NCBI GenBank assembly: GCA_964035545.1
Contig: OZ037766.1
Span: 32,493,773 to 32,557,772 of the forward strand
Origin: Bugula neritina
Taxonomy: Eukaryota > Bryozoa > Gymnolaemata > Cheilostomatida > Bugulidae
DNA: 64,000 bases
Direction: 5' to 3'
Made by a program: the position numbers and the translations under genes
Notes under the pieces: model-generated
Told to the model about the DNA's origin: nothing
Seen by the model: only the letters and a program-made list of their open reading frames with translations
Databases searched by the model: none
Part shown: one piece after another, positions 1 through 12,339 of the stretch
Layout: the number at the start of each line of letters is the position of its first letter
Position numbering within the stretch: position 1 is the first letter of the stretch

Positions 1-539
1 CAGGTTAGTTGCTTCTTGGAGTTGTGCTACATTTGCATAAATTTCAGTTGCTTGCAGGTAATAAATCTGAAATGCAATTGCAGATTTTAAAGGATGACTA
101 ATATTATATAGTTAATGACTTTAAATAGATTCATTGTATTGCTCTTAAAAAGTTTAAATTTATTTGTTCTTTGATAAAATTATACAGAAAAAGAAACACT
201 GAATTGGGAGTATTAAAAGAAAAACTAAATAGTATTACATAGATTTTGTCTCTTGGCGTGAAAATAGTAAAGTAACGCATATTAAAATGGTATTTCAAAA
301 TATTGACTTATATAGCTACTAATAACCATACTATTTACAAATATTGTTTTTCACCTAAAAAAATCCTACAAATGTTTATAGGATTATATACTATATATTA
401 AATAAAATTTGTATTTATGTTCCTGCATAATATTATATTCATATATTGAAATATTGGAAATTTAATTTCAAAGTATAGTTTTCATATGTTTCTTATACTT
501 TTTACCTGTAAAGATGTTAAAGGTGTACATTTAAAATAG

Positions 540-1279
540 GTTTGAAGATTGGAAATTACTGTACGGCACAGAATCTGGAGTAGTGAGTCACAGCGTGCCA
601 ACTGAGTGGGTGAAACCTGTAGAGTCTCCAGAACTTCCGGATATCACAGGGGATTCTTGTTTCAGGTTGGATGAGGAGGGAAACCAGGTACTAAGATGTC
701 TCTTCAACCTGAAAGGTGAATCTAAACTCAGTTAATTAATCTTTTAACTGCAAAAGTTAGATAACCTTTTGATTGATGTCATAGCATATATGTATGTGGT
801 ATTTAATAGCATATGATATTTATATTAGTAATTCAGATTTAAAATAAACTCACAAATCATAATTATGTTGCACTTATTTTTATATCTCGCAAAGGTTTTT
901 AAACAACAATAATTTATAGAATTCAAAAACGCATTGCCAATTTCAATTTTCATTGGAAAATAAATTATTTTTATCGCAATTTGCGTGTTCAAAGTAGCAT
1001 TGTGTTTGCTTCATTAAAATTTGCCTTAAATTTTTTGTAGACGATCCATATGAACAGAGAAATCTGTATGACCTTCACCCTGAGGTCGTGAGTAAGATGA
1101 TCAAGATGATAGACAGAGAAAAGAGGAAAAGAGTGCAGAACATTTTCAAAGTAACTTTAGGAGCAAATAATGTGACTACGCACACACATGTCGGCCATCT
1201 TGTTCCGAGGAGTGACTACTGCAATCCCCTGACCGACTTCCCTTTACAGCCCGCTCACGCTTCCTGCAATGCGACTTAA
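540..1279 (+). CDS. Arylsulfatase (type B/I/J-like), last two exons, 5' part outside window
   Basis: Two exons, 540-715 and 1041-1279, splice in phase (donor GTGAAT at 716, acceptor TTTTTTGTAG before 1041). The junction restores LFNLKDDPYEQRNLYDLHPEVV, which matches the end of the sulfatase fold in arylsulfatase B/I/J proteins, where 'LF(N/D)I..DP.E..DL...P..V' closes the C-terminal subdomain. The upstream exon opens with FEDWKLLYGTES, like the strand before it. These lysosomal or secreted enzymes hydrolyse sulfate esters on glycosaminoglycans or sulfated sugars; the catalytic formylglycine CxPxR motif would lie in exons left of the window and is not seen. The tail continues ~55 residues past the motif and ends YCNPLTDFPLQPAHASCNAT with TAA at 1277-1279. 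Family call is good; the precise substrate class is not decidable. Confidence 0.8.
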
Positions 1280-1591
1280 TTTGATCTAAACACCATCTTC
1301 ACCCGCCATACCATACTTTTACCTTGTAAAATCATGGGATCGTCATACAGCTATAGTTGATAATCTTTACCTTTTCTTGTTATATTATTTCTGTGATACT
1401 TTTTTTTATTCAACATCTTTTTAAGATTTAGATATGACAAAACTACTGCTTGACAATGAAAATATTTATATGTCCAAATAAGATTATTGCTAAAATTACA
1501 TTGTATATAGACATTATATAGCTAAAAATGTAAATACATGTTTATTAGCAACTATATTCTTATATAGATATTATTATACTCATCATTTTAG

Positions 1592-1597
1592 AATAAA
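1592..1597 (+). terminator. Possible polyadenylation signal of the arylsulfatase gene
   Basis: AATAAA about 310 bp after the sulfatase stop codon, the first canonical hexamer downstream. Position is plausible; no cleavage evidence. Confidence 0.35.
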
Positions 1598-1599
1598 CA

Positions 1600-3190
1600 G
1601 TAAATATCAAAAAGCTTATAGGTGGCTATTGTGATGATATTGCTATGCATTTCACTGTCACTGGTATATAGTGTGTGTTGAACTGTATATTCTGATACAT
1701 ATATTGTTTGGCTGTTTATGACGCAAACTAACAAAAGTTAAATTTAAAATAAAACAAATATTCTTTACAAAGAGCTTGTTGCAATGTTTCCTATGAATCG
1801 GCTCTAGTCTTATTATTATGAGTTGCATATGACTGAGCAGATGTACTACATACTACTGTACTAACAAAGTAGGCCCAAGTTGGCCTCAATACAGTTGAGA
1901 GAGTAGCTTTCTGTTAATCTAAACATGAAAGTATAAATAGATGGAGGTGCAGTTTACTGACTAATGATTTCTCTACTTTAACAGACAGGAAATATCAGTT
2001 TAGTAAAGTTTAGTTAATAAAGGATAGGTGTGGGATAGGATTGTATGAGAAGGAAGTTGGACTCAAACCAAATTTTAAACTGAAAAGCTCACTAAAGCTA
2101 ATTGCAAATCTCAGTTTGGGATAGCATTTCAGTAAATTATAGTACAAAGTTATTACATTATATTCACGAACACCTATAGAACTGTTTGACAGCAAACAAG
2201 TAGATCAAATGCATCATGGTGAAGATGTTGGCTGCCTAAAGGTCATAGCTGAAACATACGTCAAATTTTCTAAGACATGTCATAGTATGAGTATGATATA
2301 GCAGGTAACGATAGTAGTTTTCGGTGTGTTTCCTGGTCTATATAGCTGCAGTCAATGGCAATGCCCGAACGCAACTGTATCTGCTTAGAGATTTAAATGA
2401 TAAACTTTGTTATATGTTTTGTGGTAGTCTATGTAAGCAATATGAAAACAGGTGTAAGTTACACTTTCAACAGGTGGGATAGTGAGAAAGGTAGCTAAAA
2501 CATCTGAGGGCAGTCGCTGACTAGGAAGTTCCTGGTAGGCAGGATACCTGGATTCACATAGTTCACATTACTTCTCTATCATTATCTGTAGATTGTGTTA
2601 GGTGTGTAGACGCATGGTGTTAGCTCAGCATGGTGGGTATACTACCTAAGTTAGCTCAGCATGGTGGGTGTATTACCTAAGTTAGCTTAGCATGGTGGGT
2701 GTATTACCTAGGATAGCTCAGCATGGTGGGAATACTACCTAAGTTAGCTCAGCATGGTGGGTGTATTACCTAAGTTAGCTCAGCATTATTTATATATAAA
2801 ACTATAGTTTATGATGTTGGTTTTAAATATGGAAGTATCACCATAATTACTATGTTTATATCTCTATTTCCAGTTGTCTGCATAGTATATTTCACTCAGA
2901 GTCCTGTATTTTACTGTTGAGCTTATGTGTTATTGTACTATATATATAATGTGTGTGTTATATGTGCGTGTATGCATGTATATATAGGATTAGCGCATAG
3001 CAGATCTGTTTAGTATTATATATATAGGATAGTATATGTTTATAGTACCATGTACATATAGTCTGCAACAAGTTATCATTACTCCATGTATTTTTAGATG
3101 CATTGTACTCTCTACAGAGTTGAATTTGGTAGAGTTGTAAAGTGTTACTATATCCCACACCTTTTCTAACAACACCTGCTTTCCACACAC
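1600..3190. other. Intergenic region between arylsulfatase and gene A
   Basis: AT-rich sequence with no coding exon that I can support. It contains the 31-bp minisatellite listed separately and presumably the promoter of gene A. The 'R' upstream block seen near genes B, C and D is not recognisable here. Confidence 0.5.
2619..2787 (+). repeat. 31-bp minisatellite, about 5.4 copies
   Basis: Units start near 2620, 2651, 2682, 2713, 2744 and 2775. Each opens with TTAGCTCAGCATGGTGGG and ends TATTACCTAAG, with one or two substitutions per unit. The opening resembles a tRNA A box, but no B box follows. Confidence 0.85.
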
Positions 3191-6100
3191 ATGGATGACT
3201 TGGTGGTGAGTGAGCCGTAACCTAAATATTGGTTGTGAATACCAACCAGCATAAATAGTATCCTTATAGTTTTTGGTTTTAATGTGTGGAAGTTTCAAAC
3301 ACTGAAGACTTGGCACAATAAACTAAATCAACATGTCTTGAAATTATTTGAGACTAAGTTAACTGACTATTACTGTACTGAAACTAGCCTTGTTATATTT
3401 TCAAAAAAGTTGACTAATCTGTTCACAGATAACTCCAGAAGAGCTGAAAGCGTTTAAAAAAGCTTACTGTGGTGCACATGGTGGGAAATACAACCTGGAG
3501 GTGTCTGTACCTTACCTAGAGAAGTTAGCCAATGGGTACCTGGAGAAATACAAAACATCTGATAATTGGACAGATATCCTCAAGGTACATTATTATGCAT
3601 TTATATTTCAGATATTTAAATGTGATCTTTTAGTCCTTGTTACGAAAACAATTAAAAAACATTCACAGTGTTTGTAATTTTAGGGGAGGGTGGGGGATGT
3701 GCACAGTTCTGGCCATATAATTCACGTCTTTGACGATTGATAAAGCTGTAGTCATATTGGCTAAACTAGCAGACAAATAGGATAGCTGTCTGCACTTCTT
3801 TAGCTCTTTGCAGAGCAGGTGGTTTGAATATGTCATCTTTTTATTTCTTGTAAATGATGCAAAAATCAGCAATCATGAATGAAAACAGCTACAGCTAGAT
3901 TCCTATAATAATCATAATTGTATTCATTTCTTACAATTTCTCACTTAACAAAGTTTAATTTCCAATGTCATGCATATTTTTCAAGTTTAATGCGTTTTTA
4001 GCCGCTAAACTAGTAGAATTAAAGTAACAATAAAAGTAACGTGAAGTGAGAATAAACAGCAGAAGAGCCAACATATAGGCTAAACTAGAGATGGCCATGT
4101 TTGCCTATATTGCGTTTTGGCAACTGGTAATGTCTATTTATTAGGTAGTTGTGTTCTCTTGTGAATGGGTTGCTATGGATAAAACTATGCACACATTATG
4201 CTATCAATAAAAACATAGTGTATGCTAAATAATAGCTGACATTATATTGAATATTATAGGAGATGAAATAAATTAAAATATATTAAATTTATATTACCTA
4301 CAGAGTAGTATAATGCTCTAAAGAGTAAGCAGGCTAGCGTTAGTATAACTATTGAAAGTTTCAGTGTATCTACAGAGAAGTACTCTTGCTATATGTAAAT
4401 TGTTAACTAATAACTTAAGTGCAAGCTAGAATGGTTCTATAGACAGCTCAGAGTTTGTGGTTCCAGAGTTTGGAGTTGGGGGTTTGTCTTGTCTACATAT
4501 ATAGCTTGCGCTCTGATATGTTTTAGGCACATGCTCTATGCAATTCTGTAGCTACCAGAAAGGCATCTGAAGTAGACTTGTGGAGAAAGAGGGCCTTTGA
4601 AGCACAATGTACTTATTGGAAGGATGATAGGGTTTGGAGTTATGAAGCACAATGTGCTATTATTTCAGAACTCTCCACCAATTTAGAAAGCATAAGAGAA
4701 CAAACTCGACTTAAAATTAAACAAGTTGACCAGCTTGTACAGATGCAGGATAAAAATCAGATTACAAAAGCAGAATTTATAAAAGCATTTGCAGAGCGAG
4801 TGGAGCATTGTTCACTTGACTGCACTGAAGAAATGGGGGCTTTTGCATGCAAGGTTTTTGAGTACAGCGTTGCTAGCTTGGCTGTCCAACCTCCATGCCA
4901 ATTCTGCGTAGTGGCAATAGGCTCTCTGGCTAAAGGAGAAGCAACACCTTATTCCGATATTGAGTATTTGTTTTTGATAGAAAAGGAGGGTCCCGGGGTA
5001 ATGCAGTATTTTGAAAAGTTAGCAATTTCTAGCTATTTTATAATTGGCAGCTTAGCGGAAACCCCTCTTGGATATCTATCAATTGCTGAACTAAGGGGCT
5101 GGTTTGAAGATACACAAATAAGTGGTTTTAAAATAGATGGTTTGAAAAATGGAGCAGGTAATATTCCAACAGGAAATGGCTCTACCACCAACAAAAATCA
5201 CTTTATTGTAACGCCAGAAAAGCTCATAGTAAGGTACAGGCACACACTAAATAACCCTGAAAGGGAGGCTCTCAGAGGTGATCTTACAGCTAAGTTGCAG
5301 TTTACAAAACTTGTTTATTCTCAAGGAGAAGAGGCTGAAGATTTGTTAAACAAGTTCTTGGAAGAGAAAGATTTAATGCAGGCAAATGACAAAAGGCAAG
5401 AATCAAACAGAGAAATGTTTGTTGAAGATGCCAAAAAATATGGGTTTCAACCAACAGAAGAGTTGATTAACAATGGCTTCTCTATTAACACAAAAAAGGA
5501 GCTGTATAGATATCCGTCTATTTTACTGTTCAATCTTGCAATAATATTCGCCTGTACGTATCAAAATTCTTGGAGAACTTTGGAGAAGCTTTCCCAGCAA
5601 AGGAAAATTTCAGATTCCGTGTATCAATCTGTTCAGTTTTTACTAGCATGCGCCTGTTACCTCCGGCTTTCAACATATCTGTTTTATAATTCAGCTGATG
5701 ATCGCCTGTCAGTTTTGCCAAAGCTCTTTTTTCAGTCTCAGGCACAAGAAGAGAACTCAGGAAAACGCTGGTTTCTTGTGCAAAGTTTGTTCAATCTCCA
5801 CTCTGACTTTTCCGTCCCTCTCAAAAAACACATTCGTTGTTGCCAATTTGAAGAAATCACTTCAGCACTAAAGAAAGAAATTCCAAAATCCAACTGGCTG
5901 GTAAAGTTTCAAACATACCATTGCTGCAATCGCTGGTCTAAAAGTCAAGATCATTTTGAAAAATATGTTAGCAAAAAATCACTTTTAACAAACCCTGAAC
6001 AGATTATCTATGAAATCCAGTGTGAGGTTTTAAGCAACTTTAGAGAGCTCTGGAATTCTGTCAAAGCTCTAACTTATTCATTGTGTCAAGAGAGAAAAGA

Positions 6101-7391
6101 GAAAGAAGCTCTTGAATATCATTTTGCAATCCAGCACATGATAGAGTCTGACAGATGTTCAGGAATCAGCTATAGAGAGCAGCAGCTGATTATGGCTGAC
6201 TCAAAAGCCGAGGCAGCGGACTGTTATTATGGTCTGCTGAATTACATCAAAGCACTTGAAGAATTTTGTTTTTCACTAGAAATTAGAAAACTGCATTTAG
6301 AACCTGATGATGAGCTGTTGGCTAAAACACATTTCTGCATTGGCAGAGTTTACAACATGATGTACAAATATCAAAAAGCACTTGCACATCTTTTCAAAGC
6401 CCTAGAAATTTGCCACATCCGGACATCAAAGGAAATAGAATACAATTATTACGGAGAGATAGTATACTCAGATGAAGACGTAGAACCATTGGTAGATCTC
6501 CTGAAAGAGAATCCAGAAGGCAGACTCAAGTATCTCAACAACCCTTCCATTATTCTTGCACATGTCTTGTGGACCATCGGACTCAACTACCTCTACACCA
6601 AGTACTATCAGTTTGCTTTCTTGTATTTTGAGAGAAGTAAAGAGATGCTGTACGAGAAATATGGAAGTGAGGCGTGTCACCGAGATATTTCCTACATCTT
6701 TTATGAACTTGCCAGTATAAGCACAATGCTAGGACGTCATGAAGATGCTGCCGTGTACTTCAACAAAGGCTTACTTATGCTGATACAATTATATGGACAG
6801 AAGAACAAGTTCAAAGCTGCTATATTAAAATATCTTGCTACAAGGAAACCTGCTTTTTATCACAGATTGATGGGCAACTTGCTGTTTAGTTTGCCTCGTT
6901 TTAAAGTTCCACATGCACAGTCTGCTGTTGTCGTTGCCCGATATGGTTTGCACCTTCTACATACTAGAGAACACAAGTTAGCGCAGATAGCTTTAAAACT
7001 AGCTCTTGAAATTTTTGAAAGAGCCGTGGCAGAAAATAAGGACTATTTGTACAAATATAAATCTAATGCAGTATCTTATCTAGCTCTCAATTACTGGAAA
7101 CAAGGGAAGTTTAAAAGCGCAGAAACATTATATCAAGAATCATTAGACCTTCTCTCAAAATGTAATAGAGCTTTGGATTTTCCTCAGTCTTTGGGCTTAG
7201 AGCAAGGAGAAATATTGCAAAATATTGGTATAATGTACCAATCATCCCGACAGTATGCAACAGCTCTCAGTTTATTTCGTGAGTCGAAACACTGCTTTAC
7301 GCGCAGCATTGATGATTCTAATCACCCAAAACTTTCTGAAGTTGAAGGTCAAATTGAAGCTGCAATATCATTGCTAGAATCTATACAATAA
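3191..7391 (+). CDS. Gene A: GlnD/DUF294-type nucleotidyltransferase plus TPR protein, three exons
   Basis: Exons 3191-3205 (MDDLV), 3429-3584 (52 codons) and 4527-7391; all splice in phase 0 with donors GTGAGT and GTACAT, and the structure matches copies B-E. Predicted protein ~1,011 aa. Residues ~6-57 are a family-specific segment (TPEELKAFKKAYCGAHGG...). Around residue 189 is the NTase signature GSLAKGEATPYSDIEY, giving the GS and D-x-E metal-binding pair; FKIDGLK about 70 residues on supplies a likely third acidic residue. The next segment resembles the DUF294 C-terminal part (INTKKELYRYPS). The C-terminal half has repeated helical pairs with TPR spacing. The NTase fold usually transfers a nucleotide to a small molecule, protein or RNA; substrate unknown. 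No signal peptide or membrane segment, so probably cytosolic. A is the most divergent copy except for one near-identical tract (see findings). In-frame TTG 4578 is not the start. Confidence 0.85.
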
Positions 7392-8239
7392 AGTCATGTA
7401 GTGCAGAATGCATGACATTGACCTGTAAACCAGAGGCTATAGAAATATTCCTCAGTTGGCATTAATTAGCTGCTGCATATATTCTATTGCATTAAACTCT
7501 GTTTTATTATTATACTTGGCAATTATTACTGAACAAGCTGGCAAAAGTGTTAATCTTTAATGGCATGTTATACCATTTTTAACTTGTATTACATGTTATA
7601 TATAACATCTTTATGCAAAACATCTTTCTTTTGAAACTATGCATCATGCATTTTTAAATATCCTATTTGTACGCTAGCTTTACATTACTATCACATGGCT
7701 TGAATAGTTTATTGTCAAAAGCAGTTTAATAAACATGATTAATTTTAATTTCAATTAAAGTTATGTTTTTTAAACACTCATATAATTATACGAACTTATT
7801 CTGCAACAGTCATAATTCAATCGCAATGCCCGGTCTTTAAAATTTTTTAATCAACAATTGTTAAGACACAAACTTAAAGCTTCAATCTAGTTTTTTATGT
7901 TTAAAATAATACTTATATAATGCATTTCTTATTACACCCGCATTACTATATAATAATACAGTATTTGAAATAATATATTCCACCGTATGAAATTGTGGTA
8001 ATTAATGCACTATTATAATAAACCCAACAGGAAATTTTAAAATGCGGAATTGCTAAAAAGACATCAAGACTTGTTGAGAGTAAGGTAGAAGCTAGTGCTC
8101 AGTTTTTTGGGAATACCATGTATAAACACAAATTAAATGGCTGCCAAATGACCAGTGTTCTAGCCTTTTTTGGTACTAGTCTTTCAGCTCTGTGTTGACA
8201 TGCAGTAGGCCTGGTACTTTTTGCTTTTGGTTATAACTC
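7392..8239. other. 3' flank of gene A
   Basis: AT-rich, no exon recognised. An AATAAA at 7728-7733, about 340 bp after the stop, is a candidate polyadenylation signal. I see no similarity to the 3' flanks of the other copies. Confidence 0.45.
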
Positions 8240-8700
8240 TCGTAATTCTGCAGTATGGCTTGCATCTAGTTCATACCAGAAAGAACATTTGGCAAAGTTT
8301 TTTCTAAATAAAGCAGTAGAAATGTTTAAAAACACAGCATCAAAAAATAAAGAATACATAGATGGATATATTTCCAATGCTTTGGCCAAACTAGCATTAA
8401 ATCATTGGAAACAAGGAAATGTGAGCCATGCTAAACAGACCTATAGTGAATCGCTCTCTCTGCTGGCTGAGTTAGAGAAAGTTTCACCAGAAGTAGCGAC
8501 ACTAGAAAAAGGAGAAATATTACAATCTATGGGCAGCATGTATGACTCACTTTGGCAGCATGAGAAAGCTTTCATTCACTTTTAAAAGGCAAAAGAAAAT
8601 TTTCTGTTTGCTTGTGATGTATTAGATCATCCAAAAGTTTGTGAAACTGAGCTCCAAATTAAATCTGTTCAAAAAAAGCTAGACACTGAGCTAGTCTGTA
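8240..8700 (+). pseudogene. C-terminal fragment of an NTase-TPR gene (D/C-like)
   Basis: Corresponds to the last ~150 codons of genes C and D (LAKFFLNKAVEMF...GNVSHAKQTYSESLSLLA...GEILQSMGSMYDS). It lacks the NTase domain and the rest of the TPRs. Relative to C there is a one-base deletion near 8279-8285 (the reading GKNDLAK is broken), a nonsense codon TAA at 8583-8585 where C and D have CTA, and the normal terminal stop is lost. The sequence immediately downstream to ~9260 is still alignable with the 3' flanks of C and D on the other strand, so this is a duplicated chromosomal segment and not a retrocopy. Confidence 0.85.
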
Positions 8701-9301
8701 TCTACTGTTACGTTGTAGTTTTCACTTTCTGCTACACTCTGTGAGTGACACTATAAACTAAAATTAGATTTTCTTACAACATGATAAACCATTGCTTTAG
8801 TTTTATATTTTAACGCCAATATTATATATAGTCTGTTTTCATCAACACATATTTTTGTATTTAAAAGTAATGTTGATTATTTACCACTGTGACCTACTGG
8901 CTGACTTTTGTCAGAATAACATTATACATGATACACTTTATGCAGCTTATGATAAGAAAAATGTTTAAATAAGTATTAAACAGGTTTTCATCCTTGTATT
9001 TTGCTTTATGCATCTATAGGTCATTGTTTCTCTTTTATGAATTTTAGAAATTCAACCAAATAACTTTGCATCCCATCTGGCAATGGAAGTAACTCCTTTA
9101 AATAATAACTTAGTTTAAACTATTTCTGCATGAAGAATATACCAGAACTACATAGATAGATTAGCTGAAACTATATGTAGAAGTAAAACACAATACAACT
9201 CAAACAAACAGCAAGGAAATTACTTTAATTAATTGCTAAAAAGATGCATTGATCAACTGAGTTAGGACAACAGGTTTTCCTGCTGTTATATGCAAAGACT
9301 C

Positions 9302-9345
9302 TTATAATAAAATATGAGATCTATAGATCTCATATTTTATTATAA
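9302..9345. repeat. Perfect 44-bp palindrome
   Basis: The sequence reads identically on both strands around the centre CTATAG (arms of 22 bp beginning TTATAATAAAATATGAGATC). No loop. It lies in the duplicated spacer and has no counterpart that I recognise at 47-48.6 kb. Confidence 0.9.
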
Positions 9346-9388
9346 CCAGTATCACTATATAATAATATGTTTTCTCCACATGCACGCA

Positions 9389-9437
9389 CTTGTTTATTTA
9401 TTTATTTATTTATTTATTCATTTATTCATTTATTCAT

Positions 9438-9476
<39 letters not shown>

Positions 9477-9481
9477 TATAT

Positions 9482-9532
<51 letters not shown>

Positions 9533-9565
9533 TTCATTTATTCATTTATCTATTTATTTATTTAT
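9389..9565 (+). repeat. (TTTA)n microsatellite with TTCA interruptions
   Basis: About 44 tandem tetranucleotides, mostly TTTA, with clustered TTCA, one TATA and one TCTA variant. All reading frames across it are open and encode only repeated F/I/Y/L; these are not genes. Confidence 0.95.
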
Positions 9566-10029
9566 AATATTGGCAGTGAACTGTTATAGTTGTTATAGTA
9601 AATTCATAAAATATAATTCACTGTAATTCAGCCTCCTTATTTTCACATATTATTACATCACACTCTACTAGCTCAGGAATGGCGCTGTTTTAAGAAACTA
9701 AACAATAAACTTAAAACAGCATATATTTAATGGAGAATTCGGTTGAAGTTCATATCAGTGTCACACATTGTGTAGAGCCCATATATGTAAAAACTGTAAT
9801 TGACTGGATATAAATTCATCCTCACTCTATAACACTGAAGATAATAAATTTGAATATTCAAGTTTCATGAGACAAAATCTTGAATAGGTGCATATTTTAC
9901 AAAGAATTATTTTTATAAAAAGCTTTCTTTGGGTTCTCAACCTATTATATATACTATATTTGATTCATTTTCTCTTAAGAAACATAACGAAAATTAATTT
10001 TCAACCACACTCAATATTTGCAGAACTTG

Positions 10030-10115
10030 CTTGTTATAAGTAATGTTGCCCACTGGAATTCAAATCCAAGACCTCTAGCACGCAAGTGCAGGCAGTTAAT
10101 CATTACACTACAGGA
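10030..10115 (-). mobile_element. tRNA-derived SINE head (partial)
   Basis: On the minus strand the sequence resembles a tRNA: an A-box-like TGTAGTGTAATGATTAACTG, then a B-box-like GGATTTGAATTCC about 30 bp later. The 3' end of the element and target duplications were not identified. It is absent from the equivalent spacer at 47-48.6 kb as far as I can tell. Confidence 0.5.
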
Positions 10116-11078
10116 ATCACTTGGTGATATCAACACTACATTGCTCACACTTGCATTTTTGCGTTGTGCCAATATTAGATTTAATTTCACAATAAAACAA
10201 TTATGATGTTAAAATCAGCTGAGTATATCAAATTTTTGAAACACTGCAGTACCTTATCCTTACTTCAAGAGTTTTCAATTTTGAAAGCTTTAGAATTATT
10301 CTTAGCCTATAATATTTTTTTTATTTTTATGTCATAGAAATGTTTCAAAACCTAATTCAACTCATTTTTTATTTAAATGATATAAGCTTTCAATTATCCT
10401 TCGGGCTTTGATTTTAAACAATGCAGATACCTAATTGTCATACCCATACATAGTGTTTCCCTATATTTTAACTACCAAATATAGTCAAGTTTCTGGAATT
10501 AAAGTCAGTAATTTACAATCCAATCATTTTTATATTATATAAACCTTTCTGCATGGGTAAACATTTAAAGAATTTTATTTTATTCAACGAAAATGTGCAG
10601 ATAGTTATTATGATGAACAAGTGATCAGGTTTAGCTTGCTTACAAATGATGACAGGGAGAAAAACTATCTATATAATTATTTATTAGAATGGTTTGCATA
10701 ATCATATGATTAATAACAATTTATCCTTGGGTGGTAATTGCAATGTACGATTAAAATAGGTTTCAAGGAGCTACGAAAAATTATCATGATATTTTAAAAA
10801 CATAAGCTAAGTTACGATTTATAGAATACTTCTATATATACAGTCTATTAAAAAAATGTGATAATTTCAAAGCATAATGGTTTCAGGTTTTAGCAGCAAA
10901 AATCTAATAAAAATTAGTTTTTTAAATTTAAAAAATACCAAATTATCAACATAAACTAATTAGAAGTAATTTGCCCCTGTCAAACATATAATTGCTTATG
11001 GCTTATAGCCGTAGACTTGGAGGTTTAAGAACACCAACTAACTCCTTTCTCTTGACAGAATTTTGATATATTTCCTGG

Positions 11079-11446
11079 TTATTTTCCCAGAAATTTGGAG
11101 CTTGTACTTAAATTCACAACGTACCTGTAACTGGACAAACACTTGCAGTTGTGTAGTTGGTTAGACTGAGCTCTTTCACACGGCTCTTTACACGAGTCCT
11201 TGTCAATACAGCATGCATGTTTGACAGAGACTTCTACTTCTGCTAAACAAAGAAGTTGGGCAGGGTCGACATCAAGCATGCTGACTTTGACAAATCGTCC
11301 AATCATAGAGCTGGTACATGTGAATACTTCTGGTCTATTCTCCCCAGCAGCAGGAGCACCATCTCTGTAGACACACAGTGAGTCATCATCATCTATAACT
11401 GACTCCAACTTGGCCACCGTTATCTTTATATTCTGCATCTGGTTTA
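11079..11446 (-). pseudogene. Relic of the terminal lectin exon (c5-like)
   Basis: The minus-strand reading starts at an intact CTAG acceptor and matches the last exon of the lectin gene (38842-39245): NQMQNIKITVAKLES..., the CVYRDGAPAAGENRPEVFTC core, GRFVKVSM, and the Cys-rich tail CIDKDSCKEPCERAQ. Near the end, a small insertion after SSYRY changes the frame, so the tail ends VNLSTSSKFLGK instead of the CECKYKF... end. No module exon a or b is found upstream on this strand; intron sequence like that before exon b4 (35.6-35.8 kb) is present at 11760-11930, so b was deleted. It lies tail-to-tail with the 8240 fragment, as the intact lectin gene does with gene C. Confidence 0.85.
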
Positions 11447-11454
11447 CTAGGAAA

Positions 11455-11655
11455 ACAATGCAATGCAATGCAATGCAATGCAACGCGATGCAAGGCGAGG
11501 CGAGGCGAGACGAGGCGAGGCGAGACGAGGCGAGGCGAGACGAGGCGAGGCAAGGCAAGGCAAAGCAAGGCAAGGCAAGTCGAGGCGAGGCAATACAATT
11601 ATACAATACATTACAATACAATACAATACAATAAAATACCATATAATACAATAAC
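11455..11655 (+). repeat. Pentanucleotide microsatellite, composite
   Basis: A 5-bp period continues across three blocks: CAATG units, then GCGAG/GCAAG units, then ATACA units. It sits just upstream (minus strand) of the lectin exon relic. The relic at 47.0 kb has a shorter TATTG run in the same position. Open frames in all directions are repeat artefacts. Confidence 0.9.
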
Positions 11656-12339
11656 ATACAACACAATATATAATATTATTATGCTATACTTGCATGAATA
11701 CAATATGTAGATCCATGGAGTTGTATGAAAGAAATATTCGGATTTTAACAGTTTTAGTTAAGAAAATTAGTGGCATTAGCAACATGTGTATATATGGCCT
11801 ACCAGATGTTTATACTACACAAGAATAATATGGAATTATTATTATCAGCAGAGATAAGTATAAGTTACCATAATTAATATAAAAACCAAAATTATTTTAC
11901 TATTACAAATGTACTTCTTAGAGCTTTGCTGAGCAAACCTATACTGTGCTAATCAGAATGCATATGCATATATAACAGTTTTTTACTCATCTTAAGCATG
12001 AAAATGGCCACTGAAAAGTGGGCAAAGGCCATAAGTGTCTACCCCTGCTATATAAGAGCATAAACTCTGCATACTAGTTGAACGCAATGCTTCTGATTGA
12101 CTGACCGACTACTAAACGCATTATAGCCATTACACATATTATTAGAACATATACGGTATACCACCAACTCTAAAATATAATGCTGGGGAAGCTCTCAGTA
12201 ATTATCACTGGATGAACTAAATGAGGAATTATCAGCTCTTACTGAGGGAAATTTATTCATAGTTAAATGCAGTTAAAGTGCTAAGTTTAGAACTATTTAT
12301 AGTGTCCATGTCACTTAAAGTATGTGTGCATCCTGCATT

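Larger units (their letters stand above)
8700..11078. other. Duplicated spacer, equivalent to the inverted 47.2-48.6 and 39.3-40.7 kb spacers
   Basis: Stretches match, in reverse complement, the spacer between a lectin 3' end and a TPR gene 3' end at 39.3-40.7 kb and 47.2-48.6 kb; examples are 8725-8765, 9160-9260, 9660-9830 and 11000-11078. The left copy is longer because it carries a 44-bp palindrome, a TTTA microsatellite and a tRNA-like SINE. No coding exon seen. Confidence 0.7.

Noticed and set aside
1-70. A small sulfatase exon near the left edge (TTTCAG...CTTGCAG|GTAATA)
   Set aside because: Too short to translate into recognisable sulfatase sequence, and the phase cannot be checked without upstream exons.
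2619-2787. Tandem tRNA-like genes, because of TTAGCTCAGCATGGTGGG
   Set aside because: No B box, no acceptor-stem pairing, and a 31-bp period too short for a tRNA.
4578-4580. TTG as the start of gene A
   Set aside because: The frame continues upstream to a conserved acceptor at 4526, and exons 1 and 2 supply an ATG start.
6468-6680. Short antisense frames of 70-75 codons recurring in A, B, C, D and E
   Set aside because: They recur only because the underlying sense sequence (ENPEGRLKYLNN...) is conserved; no start context or independent support.
9314-9626. Three overlapping plus-strand open frames rich in F, I, Y and L
   Set aside because: They are translations of the TTTA microsatellite, open in every frame because the unit contains no stop in these registers.
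11410-11710. Open frames on both strands across the pentanucleotide array
   Set aside because: A 5-bp period gives repeats without stops in all frames. Only the minus-strand part below 11446 matches a real exon.
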